Positions 13,465 through 27,200 of a stretch of 64,000 nucleotides of DNA are shown here, piece after piece; the stretch's first letter is position 1, and each line of letters starts with the position of its first letter. Made by a program: the position numbers and the translations under genes. Source of the DNA: Isoetes taiwanensis (lineage: Eukaryota; Streptophyta; Lycopodiopsida; Isoetales; Isoetaceae); contig JAJEKV010000189.1 in assembly GCA_021234155.1 (NCBI GenBank), positions 481,706 to 545,705 on the forward strand, given 5' to 3'. A model generated the notes under the pieces. It worked only from the letters and a program-made list of their open reading frames with translations. It ran no database searches and was not told the origin of the DNA.

Positions 13465-15449
13465 CAATTCAAAGAAGGCTCTAGAACAACTCGTGTACAA
13501 CTAAGAAAGAAGACTGACGTACAAATTATGTACCTTCGATCCAATTCTCGCAAAGTTTTCTGATATCAAATAATTTCAAGAAGGAATGTTGTCTGTACAT
13601 AATCAGAGTTTAAGAAACTTGAAGCACTAAGTAATGACACAACATCAAAATCTTTCTGACCTTTTAAACGTTTCAAAGCAAAATTAAGCGAACCTGCAAA
13701 TCTCCTTATCGAAACAAAATATGATAACGTCTGCAATATATGTGCAAAATATCAGAGACTAAAAAATACACACTGCAAAATTTATGCAGAACCTATGCTC
13801 ACCTAAAAAATAAAGATGATCCTTGATTTAAGCTTCTCTTTCTTGCACTTTTACTGCAAAAATCCTTAAAAATTTTAATTTAGAGGAAGCTTTAGAACAA
13901 CAGAGGACAATATGCAAATTATGTACCTTCAATGTCTTCAAAGTCTGATCCAATCAAAACAATTTAACCTCAGATCTTTTGAAGAAATAGAAACTATTTT
14001 GAAGAATGGTAGTAGTCTAAAAGATACTCTCAATGATGAACCTTCTAAAGTCTGGACATATCCAATCTCTAGTACTCTAAACTTCTAAAGTACTAATATA
14101 TGCAAAAAGAAAGAACCTTGGCTTTCAAAATGAAAAGGCAAAAGCTTATATTGTAGCGAGCATATGAGTACGTGAGCATATCAATAAAGACCTCTAGCAA
14201 CTACTTGTGAAATGGCAATAAACCGGTCGATGATCATTCAAGCACTTTGAGCCACGCCAAAATTCGGATGGAAAGGACCGGGGAAAAGAGATGCAAAAAA
14301 ATTTACCCGAAGCTCCACGTTTGAAAACTCCAGCCTTCTCTTATCCGGGCTTTAAATAACAGAGCCCATCCTGTAAGCACGCAGCAACAATAGAAAAAGC
14401 GTTGTTTGCAAATAAACCTCAAGAAAATGTCGCGTTGCTTGTGAAATCCTGCCATGCTTTTGCGAATATGACTCTGCTTGAACTGGTTGGGAAAAGGGCA
14501 CACAAAAGAAACACAAACTTAGATGCTAGGTGGTAAGCTATTTATCAAAACAACACTCTTCAAGAAAAAGAAGCCTCGCACCATAAACCTTTGTGCATAC
14601 GCATAGAAGCTTAGCTTGGGAGCGAAGCACAAACCCCCTCGGCTTCAAGTTTAGTCGCAACGGCTTCAACGAATGTAGTTTCGAGATGTGCTCCATTTTA
14701 AACCTAAAAATAAAAAAAAAAAAAAAAAATCATGAGGCGGAGAAAATGTGCCCACGTTGATCCTCCCCAGAACGCCCGGACTAATGCAAATCATTAATGT
14801 AAACTTCGGCCAAAGGGAACGGAAGGGGAAGATCTTTGCCGAAAATCAAAACAATGCCGGAAATGCGTTTCAGGTCCTAAAAATGAAAGGAGACTAATCT
14901 CTCCTGGGCTACAGAACCAAACAATGGGCTAGAGGTAGAAATGGCCAAAGATCAAATAAAAATATCGAAAATGAGATTACCCACTGAGATCGAAATGAGG
15001 TTACCGATGAGATCCGGCGTGAGCACCTATCCAATGAGAAAAATGAAACCGTTGGCAAACTTTCGGAAGAAAGGTTGAAGAAGCTAGCAATAATATGAAA
15101 ATCTTATAACGAAAAATATTGTAGCTCTACACATTTGATACGAAATCCGGCACTCCTTGTAAGAGGATACAAACCTAGACTTCGGATAAGTTGAGTCTCT
15201 CTTGGAGCTAGAGCCACTGCAAAATGTTTAAATCCGGCATTTCCTGAAGCAATCCATCCAAGAAAGGAAAATAGATAAATGCTGAGATCGTAAAACCTAA
15301 GCAAGGCAATTTCTTTGAAACTCGCTAGGGTATGGCGGCATTGCATTTGAAGTATATCCACAGATAAATAAGCTATCGAGCCTTCCGCTACGAATCTCTG
15401 TCGGAGCTCCGAGCTAGCTAAGGAATGAAGGAGCCGGATAATCGCGCTG
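13465..15449. repeat. 2-kb tandem unit, copy 3
   Basis: Length 1,985 bp, with mixed CAG/CTG retention and a long A-run near 14,711. Minus-strand open frames of up to about 100 codons recur at the same place in each copy but are interrupted differently. Confidence 0.85.
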
Positions 15450-17443
15450 CAATTCAAAGAAGGCTCTAGAACAACTCGTGTACAACTAAGAAAGAAGAAG
15501 GCCCGGCGCACAAATTATGTACCTTCGATCCAATTCTCGCAAAAGTTTTTCGATATCAAATAATTTCAAGAAGGAATGTTGTCTAGTACATAATCGAGTT
15601 TAAGAAACTTGAAGCACTAAGTAATGACACAACATCAAAATCTTTCGACCTTTTAAACGTTTCAAAGCAAAATTAAAAAGCGAACCCGCAAATCTCCTTA
15701 TCGAAACAAAATATGATAACGCCTCGCAATATATGTGCAAAATATCGAGACTAAAAAAACACACTGCTTGCAAAATTTATGCACGAGAACCTATGCTCAC
15801 CTAAAAATAAAGATGATCCTTGATTTAAGCTTCTCTTTCTTTGCACTTTTTACGCAAAAATCCTTAAAAATTTTAATTTAGAGGAAGCTTTAGAACAACG
15901 AGAGGACAATATGCAAATTATGTACCTTCAATGTCTTCAAAGTCTGATCCAATCAAAACAATTTAACCTCCGATCTCTTTGAAGAAATAGAAACTATTTT
16001 GAAGAATGGTAGTAGTCTAAAAGATACTCTCAATGATGAACCTTCTAAAGTCCGGACATATCCAATCTCTAGTACTCTAAACTTCTAAAGTACTGAATAT
16101 ATGCAAAAAGAAAGAACCTTGGCTTTCAAAATGAAAAGGCAAAAGCTTATATTGTAGCGAGCATATGAGTCTGAGCATATCAATAAAGACCTATAGCAAC
16201 TACTTGTGAAATGGCAATAAAGCGGTCGATGATCATTCAAGCACTTTGAGCCACGCCAAAATTCGGATGGAAAGGACCCGAGGAAAAGAGATGCAAAAAA
16301 ATTTACACGAAGCTCCGTTTGAAAACTCCAGCCTTCTCTTATCCGGGCTTTAACAACGAGCCCATCCAGTAAGAAACGCAGCAACAATAGAAAAAAGCGT
16401 TGTTTGCAAATAAACCTCAAGAAAATGTCGCTGTTGCTTGTGAAATCCTGCCATGCTTTGCGAATATGACTCTCTGCTTGAACCGGTTGGGAAAAGGGCA
16501 CACAAAAGAAACACAAACTTAGATGCTAGGTGGTAAGCTATTTATCAAAACAACACTCTTCAAGAAAAAAGAAGCCTGCACCATAAACCTTTGTGCATAC
16601 GCGATAGAAGCTTAGCTTGGGAACGAAGCACAAACCCCAACTTCAAGTTTAGTCGCAACGGCTTCAACGAATGTAGTTTCGAGATGTGCTCCATTTTAAA
16701 CCTAAAAAAAAAAAATCATGAGGCGGAGAAAATGTGCCCACGTTGATCCTCCCCAATAGCGTCGGACTAATGCAAATCATTAACGAAACTTCGGCCAAAG
16801 GGAAACGGAAGGGGAAGATCTTTGGAAAATCAAAACAATGCGAAATGCGTTTCAGTCCTAAAAAATGAAAGGAGACTAATCTCTCCTGGGCTCTGAGAAC
16901 CAAACAATGGGCTAGAGGTAGAAATGGCCAAAGATCAAATAAAAATATCGAAAATGAGATTACCTGCGAGATCGAGCGTGAGGTTACCAGTAGATCCGGC
17001 GTGAGCACCTATCTGTGAGAAAAAATGAAACCGATGAATATATACTTTGGCAAACTTTCGGAAGAAAGGTTGAAGAAGCTAGCAATAATATGAAAATCTT
17101 ATAACGAAAAATATTGTAGCTCTACACATTTGATACGAAATCCGGCACTCCTTGTAAGAGGATACAAACCTAGACTTCCGGATAAGTTGAGTCTCTCTTG
17201 AGCTAGAGCCATTACCAAAATGTTTAAATCCGGCATTTCCTGAAGCAATCCATCCAAGAAAGGAAAATAGATAAATGCTGAGATCGTAAAACCTAAGCAA
17301 GGCAATTTGCTGAAGCTGCTAGGTATGGCAGCGCTTGCATTTGAAGTATATCCACAGATAAATAAGCTATCGAGCCTTCCGCTACGAATCTCTGTCGGAG
17401 CTCCGAGCTAGCTAAGGAATGAAGGAGCCGGATAATCGCGCTG
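15450..17443. repeat. 2-kb tandem unit, copy 4
   Basis: Length 1,994 bp. It includes a 13-bp insertion near 17,033 absent from the other copies, and repeats the exon-like segment IGAHAGSTGNLTLDLAG at about 16,968-17,017. The array stops at 17,443, where the next sequence no longer matches the unit start. The unit may derive from an amplified gene fragment; I do not recognise the gene. Confidence 0.85.
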
Positions 17444-17633
17444 GGCAAAAAAAAAACGTCTGCACTACACAAACGGGCCAAATGAAAATTTTGCCCCAAA
17501 ACCCAAAAAGCGGCGTTACATTGCCGGAAAAAGCGTTACATCCGGCGGCCGGAAAGGGGACACCGGCATCAGCAAAAACCCCAAGAAACTTTTTAAATAA
17601 GTAGATATGATTCGTATGTTTTTTATGGTTGAA

Positions 17634-17990
17634 ATGTTGTGCCCCTAGGTTCACACATGCCTCTAGGCTAGAACATGCCAGGTTGACTCAAACATGACAC
17701 GTGGCTCAAAACATGCGCCGGATGAAAATATAATTTCGTATTTTTTATGGTTAAATTGTTGTGCTCCTAGGTTCACACATGCCCCTAGGCTAGAACATGC
17801 CACCTTAGACCCTGGCTCAAAACATGCCACCACGGCTCAAATGTGACATGCGGCTCAAACATGCCCCTAGGCTCAAATATGCCACATAGACTCGAACATG
17901 AATCATGGCTCAAACTTACCACTAGATAGGCATAAAAAAAAGTTTGAAATGTTGTCCCCTAGGTTCCAACATGCCTTAGTCATGTTAAAC
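17634..17990. repeat. Degenerate minisatellite around CTAGGCTCAAACATGCC
   Basis: Irregular units of 20-30 bp built on CCCCTAGG, GGCTCAAACATG and ATGCCAC are repeated about ten times, together with a larger duplication of about 120 bp starting GTGCNCCTAGGTTCACACATG. No coding sense. Confidence 0.7.
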
Positions 17991-18320
17991 ACAAACAAGC
18001 CCGGATATATGTTTATCATTACAAATTCTTCTCACTATCTCCTTGCAAATGCTATTTACGCCTATAGATCTTTTTTAGAACGCTTGTTGGGTAGCTTTTT
18101 CGCCTTTTAGATATTACGCTTAACACCAACAAATCAACGCTCCATTTTAAGATTCGTGAGTATTTTATTCAATAATTAGCGTTTTAATCCTTCGTTTAAC
18201 TAGACCACACTGCCAATCAACGTTGAGAGAATTCTACGAAGGAGATATTTTTTGGATCTTATTGCTAATAAACAGTTGTCTTTAACTACTAATATGTGTA
18301 TTTGTAATTTTGCAAAAGGC

Positions 18321-18375
18321 ATATTTAAAAACACACATTAGAGGGGTATATTTGGAATCTCGAAATAAAATATGA
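18321..18375 (-). repeat. Helitron 5' terminal region (copy 2)
   Basis: On the minus strand it starts TCATATTTTATTTCGAG and runs into a segment shared with 23,581-23,630 (ATTCCAAATATACCCCTCTA). The TC start abuts the CTAG end of the other Helitron with no spacer. Confidence 0.6.
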
Positions 18376-20989
18376 CTAGTTATTGTGCCCGGCGTTGCCG
18401 GGCCTAGTAATAGTTTGAAAGGCCATTGCTTAGTGCTAAGTGGAAATTTGAAGCATGAAAATTTGTATTTGGAGATTGTAGTAGTGTCATTGAAGCATGA
18501 AGTTTGTGTTCTAGGCACACGTTTTAGATGCAACAATTTGGATAAAATGCATCATGTCATAATTAGGCTATCCTTCATAGTGTTTAAGGTTTGTTGGTGT
18601 AAGATATAACTAGGAATGTGCTGATAGATAGGGTCAAAGCAGACGAATGAGCAAAATACCCATATGGATAGTCTCTTCCAATGTACATGCATACAATATA
18701 TTCCATGCATTAATCCACTCTATAATATCGATCTTTTGTAAATTTGCAAGGATATGTGACATTCTTATTTCTTTATTTTGGTCGCCTCTATCATAGGTTC
18801 ATAAATAGAGAGCTTAGAACACTATATAGAACCAAGATTGGTGTATCTATGAAATACCTATATGTAGATTCTTTGTTTCGATATATCCCATCCAGCATTC
18901 CATTCGCTTATGTCTGTTAGGTGCCCAATTGTCCTTTCTAATGCATTGTAAGTAAATGTCAATGACATGTTTTCTCCCACGTCAATGGTAAGGTTTGGTT
19001 GTTCATGCATATGTAAGAAATAAGTGATTTAGTTTCCTGAGGCATGTGCAATTTTATGCAACCTAGTTCACAAAAAGATGGTTGCATAATCATAGATTTA
19101 GTCATGTGTATTGTAAGTAAGAGATGTTAATGTAATTGCCAAAGTTGAACATGTGTATAACAATGTGATATTAGGTATTGTTGTGGAGAATAGCTCAATA
19201 TATTTTCTAGGGTGGAGTGGTCATGTGACGTACGCGGTTAGTTTTGATACAAATGTTTATGTTTGGATGTTGGAAATGGATGTGTAGTTATATAGGATAA
19301 TAACTTTTGCTTTGAAGTGTCCTACAATAAGGCCATGCATTGTGAAGTCTTATGTAGTTGGATATGTCATGAGCATAGATATACGGGACAATAATTTAGG
19401 CTTTTGAAGGGCATGTTATTGAAAGTTGAGTAGTATTAAGGCAATAGCTTGAAATATTATGCAAGCCAAAACAAAGAAAAATATTATCCAGCTCCAAAAC
19501 ATGTGTGCCCAAGTTCGCCCAAAGAATGCTCAAATAAAAACCTGGCCAAGGTGATGAAGCATGCTACCTATCTAATCTTTACATCCCATGTGAATAACTG
19601 GTGGCATACGGCATATAATTGCACTTGTGATATGGATGTAGGCATATACTGAGACGAACAAAACTGAATTCCGCCACCACATCATCCAATGTGCTACTAA
19701 TAGTGTCTGAGGTGCTCACGCCCTATCACGTCTCAGATTGCTAAAGCCAAGCACGTGTAGTGCGACATGAGAGATTTGTGTATGCAATGCAATGTAGTGT
19801 GAGATTTGTGCAGCTTCCTGTTCTTTGACTCTTTCTTAAACGTGCATAATGTCATACATGAATGCTCAAAGCAAAAAAAGTAGGAGCTTATGCTGAAAGT
19901 ATGAGCTTGTTACCTTTTAAAGAATTGGAGTCAAAGCAAGCCAGGCAATGTCTTCTTCGTCAGCAAGTTTTGAATGCAACTTGGATTTGGGTTGTTGGTG
20001 TATATAGGCTGGAGGCTCATTAGAACTGGAAAAGCTTTTGTAAGTCCCCATTTGTTTGCAGGAAGGCGATCTTATACACATTTGGGGTTTCCAGTATGTA
20101 TAACCTTGGTTTTCAGTATATATAAGCTTGCTGCACATTGATCCACTCTTCATTCTCAAGTGTAATCATGCTCTTCTGCGTTATTCCTACAGAACAAAAG
20201 TGGACTGACACTGCAAGGAGTTTGCATATAGCACTTACACTGTCAATGTAATGCACTTTATTTTGCATATTCACACTGGGTTGCAAGGCCATAAGAGTAG
20301 TCAATATTCCAAAATCATCACTACTTTAACATACCAGCATCTCTATCTTCTCGTAAGCATAAAATACAACATCACTTCTTATAACAGAACCTCTGCCCAA
20401 CTGCCTATATTTGAAGCGACTTAAGAGTTATGCAAAACACTATTGAAGCTTTACCTCGCAAAACAATAGGAGATAGAAGGCATCTAAATCATGGTGCTCG
20501 AACATACCAACATCTCTGGTTTCTTATTCTGGTCTTGTAACAAAATATGAATTGAGAGGTACAACTCCAACATTAATTGCCTAATGTTGTTTCCTTGAAG
20601 TGCAACCGCGACAGTGCTCGAGACTGGCATTTTGTTGGAATATGCAAATAAAGTAAACATGAAGGTTTCTTGTGGATTGAGTACAAAAAAACCTTCAGAA
20701 CTCCTGCAAGCTCCTGTTAGGATTAAATGCAACCAGATCCTCTGTCTATTATTGGAACGTATAGATGCACAATTATGTATAGTTATGGTCCTAGAGTAGA
20801 GACCACAAACTTGATGCCAAAGCTCAAGGTTCATAAATCTATCAAACTAACCAAGTATAACAAAAATCATAACACGAAATGCAACTTTGATAACACTTGT
20901 ACTATAATGGCAACTCCTTCCAGTTAACCCATCCATCAAAGCAATATCAAACTAACTAATCTAACATAAATTTGTACCTGGATTGGAGT

Positions 20990-21140
20990 GAATAACCAGA
21001 AAATAGGACTTGATGCAATTTGGAAATCATGGCATGCATATCAAGTTGTTGCACATCCTACTGGGAAAGCTTCAACCTCTACTTCAAAAGGCCAGAGAAT
21101 ACGAAGATAATCATATAAATCTGTACCTAGACTGGAGGAA
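20990..21140. repeat. Direct repeat, left copy (partner 22,525-22,690)
   Basis: Both copies share CCAGAAAATAGGACTTGA and GGGAAAGCTTCAACCTC in order, with indels at CTG/CAG-rich points. They are 1.5 kb apart. Confidence 0.75.
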
Positions 21141-22524
21141 TATCCCACTGTTCTTGGCACAATCATGATCATAGATGTAAGAACCAACATCCTCTCCCAA
21201 GCCCTCTTGCAAAAACTTGCATTAACCCTTGGTATACATCAAGGTATAACTGGCAAAAACACCTTGAATAGGTCCTGTAGGAATAAGACTATATGCACTA
21301 CGATGGCTTACACAAATTTACATTGCCAACTTAAGGAGCTCCTCAGCTACAACCACAACCACGCACGAACAAAGTAGTTTCTCGGCTACAATCACGCATG
21401 AGCAAAGTTGTTTACATCCTTAGAAAGAATCCTTGTAGTAAATAAGGAAGATACTTGAGAAAGGACAATTGTGATAATATCTTCCTCTTTATCCCAATTA
21501 AATTCATTATCTGCAATGGAAGACAAAGAAGAAAATTGGTACTAAGAAAAATCAACAAACCAGTATACATTTGAATTAAAGTACACAATGTGCTAGAGCA
21601 TAGTAAGAAGCTAAAAGTGATAGCAGTCATAAAAACAATCTTATAGATACTTAGAAATGGCCCAACAATGATTAGCAACATAGTAATCTAAGGAAAGTAG
21701 ATGCACGGCACAAACCTGTAGCAAGAGGGCATTTTACAATTTGACTTGATGCTTGCAAACAGGGAATATATTACTACAATAGGCACTGCATGGATATGAG
21801 CAGCATCCAATGCATGTGTGGCATGCGTAGATAGATGTGTCCATGATCACCCCAGCACAATCTCATACGAAAGGCCAGCAGCAGCAAAACAGTTTATCCA
21901 AAATTTGAAGGTTAAAGCATCTGTTTTCATAAGCCAAATATCCCAAGAATATACATTAAAGAAGGAAATAATCTCGAAAGTTTATCCACTGGTGAAAGAC
22001 ATTCGACCACTATTTGGAAGCTGAATACTTTGAGTCACAACACCCAAATTGCAACTCATCCAGCTCATCGAATACTACAAAGCTGTGTTTGCTATCAAAA
22101 TGAGGGATCTGTCATGTCAATACATAACTGATGGAACTCCTGGACAAAAAATTATTCCAAAGCTTTGCGCTCAATTGTGGTATGCTTCACGTAAGGTTTG
22201 ACTTGCGAACCTGGGTACCCAGAAACTCTGAACATGCTTCAGATAGACCCAATATCATAATTGTAACTCCCTCGCTTGATAAAATTTCAGCATTGCAAAA
22301 TCAACTCAAGTTTCAAAGCCTTTTCATTGAATCTAGTAGCTACATTAGCAAGAATTTGCGAACAAACCTCCAACCCAAAAGATCGTTTTGCAATTTTATT
22401 TACATGAAAGAATCAAAAAGGAGGAAGCAAACCTGGAAATCCCCAGATTATTGGGACCATGCATGAACAACCCATCGGAACTGGCTTTATTAAAACATCC
22501 GACCCAACATGCACCGATCCCTGC

Positions 22525-22690
22525 CAGAAAATAGGACTTGAAGCAATTTTGGAATCATAGCATGCATATCAAGGTGTTACACATCCTCCTGTAGCCAGAA
22601 AAGGGAAAGCTTCAACCTCCTCTACCTCAGAGGATCAGAGAATACGGAGATAATTAATCATATAAATCTGTACCTAGACGTACCTAGACT
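22525..22690. repeat. Direct repeat, right copy
   Basis: Partner of 20,990-21,140. It contains an added short duplication of GTACCTAGAC near 22,672. Confidence 0.75.
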
Positions 22691-23941
22691 GGAGTGAAAA
22701 CAGGGCTTCAGCAATCTCGAATGGCAGAAATTTGCAAGGACATGGTCCACGAAATACATGAAGCTGTAAAATGCCATGAGAGCTTCTCTGCAGCTTGCAT
22801 CTAACACCATGTGTTCCCTTAAGCTGAAGAAACCAACCGCCATATCATTACCTAAAGAGTATCTGGCGGAAAGATAGAGGAAGCAAAATCATTGCAAGCA
22901 ACAAAATAAATTCGGAAACTAAGCAAGCATATACAAATAGAAAATCTATCTGCACTTCTCAACTTAGAGGTTGGAATACATGCATACCAACGTTGCGAGA
23001 CTCCAAAGAACTAAGCTAACAAAAGCTGGGAACTCCAACAGAGCTGATGTCAAAGCAAATAAGGAAATGGTTCCACAATGGCCCTCTGAGCAAATGAAAC
23101 TAACAACAGCCGATTAAGATCCACAGCAGCTGATTATCAACCCGAAACCAGAAAGCGAAATCTGTGCAATCAAAAATAGCAATAGGCGACCCAACAACAG
23201 CCGAAAACCCCCTGGAACAGCCGATTATTCCCTAAGCCAGAAGAAAAGTTGATGCCGTGCAAAAAAAGCCAAATAGGTCGGGCCGATTTTGGGCAGTGCA
23301 AAAGGCTGAATCCCCATAAAGGCAGATATGGAAATGGGCGAAGCGGCCAAGACACCCGTCCTTCATCCCACGCATACCGCAGAAGAGGAAGCATCCTCAA
23401 AGAAATTTTTTAAGAGATTGTGGAAAACTTCTACGATTTTTGGAGAATCGTTAAAATTTTCCGGCCACTTAAACCCTCAAAATCTTAGGAAATTGAATCA
23501 AGAAAAATTCCAAAAATATTTTTCACCAGACCGGAAAATTCCAAATTAACAAGATTGATTTTGTCTATCTATTATTGTGTATATTTGAAAACACACATTA
23601 GAGGGGTATATTTGGAATCCCAAAATAAAATCTTATATTATTATAATTATAATGTTTTGACGTAAGTAGTGCATCGAGCCCTAGATCTGACGGCCAGGAG
23701 TTCATTATCCAATACGAAAGGCTGTGATTTGATTTGAAGGCATCGATAGGGTTTGGGCCTCTCTATGGCGGGTCTTATAGCCATCGTTATGGCATCCTTA
23801 TCGCTAAGCATCCCTATCGGCTGATTTCAATGAGCTCTAGAAGCCTTGGTTGGTTCCATCGATGCAGATTTGCAACCCTTCATGGCAAGCCCTTCAGGTA
23901 GGAGACCTACCTTGAATGTTCGCTTTCTGTATTTTTTGCAG

Positions 23942-24287
23942 CTTCCAGATTTCGGGTTGGCCCTGTCGGTTGCAGGAAGGGTAAAACAAGGAGGCAACTT
24001 ACAGATTCAAGGGATATTTGGCTATGTCGCACCGGAATACATCCTGACAGGTAATACAAACAAACGCAGATTTTGAAAGTGCTCTGTTTTTCAATGCTAG
24101 AAGACCAGTACCGAAGAATTTTGCTTCGTACAACAGAGGCTCAGTTTTTGTTTCCAAATTCATGGCAGGTGTTCTGACAGAGAAGAGTGACGTTTATGCA
24201 TTTGGCGTAGTTCTGTTAGAATTAATCACAGGCAGAAAACCCATCGACATGCCCATGCCCACTGGATGCCAATCCTTGGTTACCTGG
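23942..24287 (+). pseudogene. Receptor-like kinase C-lobe fragment, two exons
   Basis: Exon 23,942-24,050 follows an acceptor TTTTGCAG and reads PDFGLALSVAG then [11 protein letters not shown], i.e. the DFG metal-binding and APE motifs of a Ser/Thr kinase activation loop. Exon 24,169-24,287 follows ATGGCAG and reads [20 protein letters not shown] then [11 protein letters not shown], typical of plant transmembrane receptor kinases. The donor after the first exon and the shared phase are sound. The N-lobe, catalytic loop (HRD) and everything after SLVTW are absent; downstream the frame soon hits stops. It is a fragment, either a decayed copy or a piece carried by a mobile element. Confidence 0.8.
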
Positions 24288-27200
24288 GTATTAAATTATA
24301 ACCCTGAACTCGAATTTTCTACTTGGGTTCCAAATTTTTATGCTCTGCTGCTTGAATTGCAGAATTTTTTATGCCCTGCTGCTTGAATCACAGAATCTTT
24401 TTTAACTTTCTCGACGAATCGTATGTGAGTTTGCACTGGAGCGAACATTCAAGGTAAGGCTTTAAGCTAAACATGCACAAGTGGCTCTGTTTTAGATTTA
24501 TCTACACAAATAGGTTTATTTTTGCTTCAAGTCTCTGCGGGAATAGAGGTAGATTCTGCAAAACCAGTATTTGTGGCATTTTGGAAGTTAGTCCAGTTGT
24601 TTAGCTACGTGGTCTGAAAAACTTAATTCGCTTTTGATTTGGGGAATGTCATGGCAGAGAGTATCATGACAGGTAAAGAATGTCTTATGACTAACACTGC
24701 ATATCCATTGGGGTTTTGCATTGATTTGACTTCTTCAGTGCAGATATAGTAACCATAGATTTACACATATTTTATTTTCTTGCATTTGGTATTAACACAT
24801 TTATCTGCCCCATGTGCAGTAATCACAGATTGCTTGGTAGGGCTTGCAACTCTGATGTGCAATAACCACAGATTGCTTGGTGGGGCTTGGAACTCTGGCG
24901 GTCTTTCAATGGTAGTAGCTTTTAATCTTTTTAATTGTTTGTTGCATTCCAAATAGACGGTATGCTATTATGCTAAAGTCGGAGAAGTGGTCAATACCAA
25001 TTCAAGTTCGTCTAAGCATAAGCCTGCCATACATCATGCTATTTGTTTTTTAAATTATGCAATTAATGGCTTATGTGAGAGGGTCAAATTTAACCTTCTA
25101 TCACACCTTGATGTGGATGGCCTGACATATTATTGTTAGACGATTGACCTCACTGTTTGCTGCATCCTGATACTAGAAAAATAGGCAAAGAAAGCAAATG
25201 ATGCAAAAAGGTACCATGATTGAGAAAACCCTCAAATCTGTTTTGACTGTTTGCATCCTGATACTAGAAAAATAGGCAAAGAAAGCAAATGATGCAAAAA
25301 GGTACCATCATTGAGAAAACGTGTACCTTCCAAATCACGAACTTAAATTAAGGACCACATTGGTGACTTTGATGGTTGGCATAATGGAATGCGTAAATCT
25401 TAATTCGGCCCAGATATGAAACCATGCATGGTTCAGATGATAAGTAGAAGCTCGGAAGAGGTGGTTGCACACAGCAGTGTGGTGGCACACCACCATGACA
25501 GGAGTGGTGGTTGTGTGATAGGTGTGGTCATGGGTTGTTTTCCTGTTATAGAACACAGTTCAAGTTCATAGTGACATAATCATTGGGACATATCAAGTCT
25601 AAGCACATTACTGATTAAGCTCAAGACTCCCATATTGTTAAACCGTTTAATCATGTCTGCGACAGATGGTAGTTGGTCTGCGACAGATGGTAGTTGGCAG
25701 TGCTTGATAACATTTTATATGCCTTAAGATTCAAAGAAACTGGACTTTCGATTGGAATTTCTGACAGATTCTTAATGTTATGAATATATTCTTCAAGGCA
25801 CATTATTTTCCTGTACATGTAAGAAAAGCTTGCAAGGGAATTAAGATGTTTGGGTAAGAAGGGAGGAGTTATTTTACTCAGGTTCTTTTGAATATTATGT
25901 TTCATGTGTTCTGAAATAATAAAGATATTGGTATTGGCTGTTTAATATTGCAAATCCATACTATAAGGGCTTGCTCTCTGCTAGAAGCTGCCCAGAATAA
26001 GAGATAAGAGAGGCTGTGTAGTAGCAGGATATATTTATCAACTATATTGCAAATGCATGTTCTTAGAGCTCTCGAGGTATGTCTTAGGGCTCTTTGAGAT
26101 ATATGTTCCATTAATTATTTTGAATTTGTTTAGTTTCCACATAGATACTAGGATTTGGGGATTACATTGGATGCACATGCTGCTAATGAACATCATCGAA
26201 ATGAGACAATGGTATATTGTCTTTGCTTATTAATTTACAGACATGCATAGGCAGATCTCTGGCTCTGGTCTTATCCGGTCTTGAAGTCTCCAAAGGATGG
26301 TGGAAGGTGGGGAAAGGATGGTTATGGTATGACGGAGGACGAAGTTATAGCTTCTCTACGTCTCCTTAGAAATTGTTGATGGCACTATTCCAATCAAGGC
26401 GTTCTCTCTATGAGCCTACAACTAGCATTAGTTTGCCAATCAATATGTCATACCTTATGAAACATAGCTTCCCTTTGTTAAATTTACATCAAGTGCTTCT
26501 TGGCTCTTGGAGGTTTCTACGTATGTAGGCAGAAGAAGATGCAGTATGTAGGCAGAAGAAGATGCAGATCGACCTAAGATCGACCTAATTTCGATGAATG
26601 GAATAGGGATATTGGCAAGAAAAGGAAGGGTGGAATGATGTGGCCAAAAAGGTCTCAGGTGAGCACCATCGTGCTAAATATAAAGGCATTTAAATGTCTA
26701 AAAACATCATCACATTGAACACGTTCAATCTACATTATCACAATCTATTAAAAAGAACATTTCACAAGAGAAGCAAAACCTGCCTCTCATGATGCAAAAA
26801 AAAAAACAATTTGATGGAGAGTGCATGTATGAGAGTATGCATGAGAGATTAATATTAAGGAGCAAGAAAATTGCTCCTCATGTAACATTCTTAATATTGC
26901 TTAAATAAAAACTGAAATATTCTACCTAGAGCACAACAATTGTTGCATTCTTAAATCTTTTAGTATTTTTATGGTAGTTGAAGCTCAAAGTTTTTAGAGA
27001 CCTTAGAAACAACTTAAACTTAGAATATGTGACAACCAATGATATATTATCTATGGATTTGCCTAATGATATTAGATTTGATAAGGAGTTTGGCCCGAAT
27101 AGGTTCACACAAGTTCTCCAATTTATGCCCAACAACGCATCTAATATTTATTCATTTGTTTATTTGTATTTGATCTACCAATGAGGTATATCATGGTTTA

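Larger units (their letters stand above)
6103..18375 (-). mobile_element. Putative non-autonomous Helitron (copy 2)
   Basis: Read on the minus strand, the element would begin with TC at 18,375 and end with CTAG at 6,103, followed by host T. Just before the CTAG is a 7-bp stem with a 3-nt loop (GCCCGGC-AAC-GCCGGGC, 6,116-6,132), the hallmark Helitron 3' hairpin. The 5' end shares about 50 bp with the 5' region of the neighbouring element near 23,581-23,630. No Rep/helicase gene is visible, so it would be moved in trans. Its interior holds a microsatellite, several short duplications and a four-copy 2-kb tandem array. The size (12.3 kb) and the pairing of these two ends are inferred; the 3' end is the firmer part. 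Confidence 0.55.
18376..23640 (-). mobile_element. Putative non-autonomous Helitron (copy 1)
   Basis: The 3' end on the minus strand is clear: hairpin GCCCGGC-AAC-GCCGGGC at 18,387-18,403, 7 nt, then CTAG at 18,376. The base after it is T, and that T opens the TC of the next element. The 5' side is taken from the block at 23,581-23,630, which matches the sequence just outside this 3' end (18,321-18,370); the exact TC is not visible, so the right border is approximate. Inside, 20,990-21,140 and 22,525-22,690 are direct repeats of about 150 bp. No transposase or captured gene is recognised across the 5.2 kb. Confidence 0.55.

Noticed and set aside
13102-17305. Minus-strand frames of 70-143 codons in the 2-kb repeats as genes
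   Set aside because: They cross candidate splice sites, differ in length between copies only because of indels, and lack a recognisable domain.
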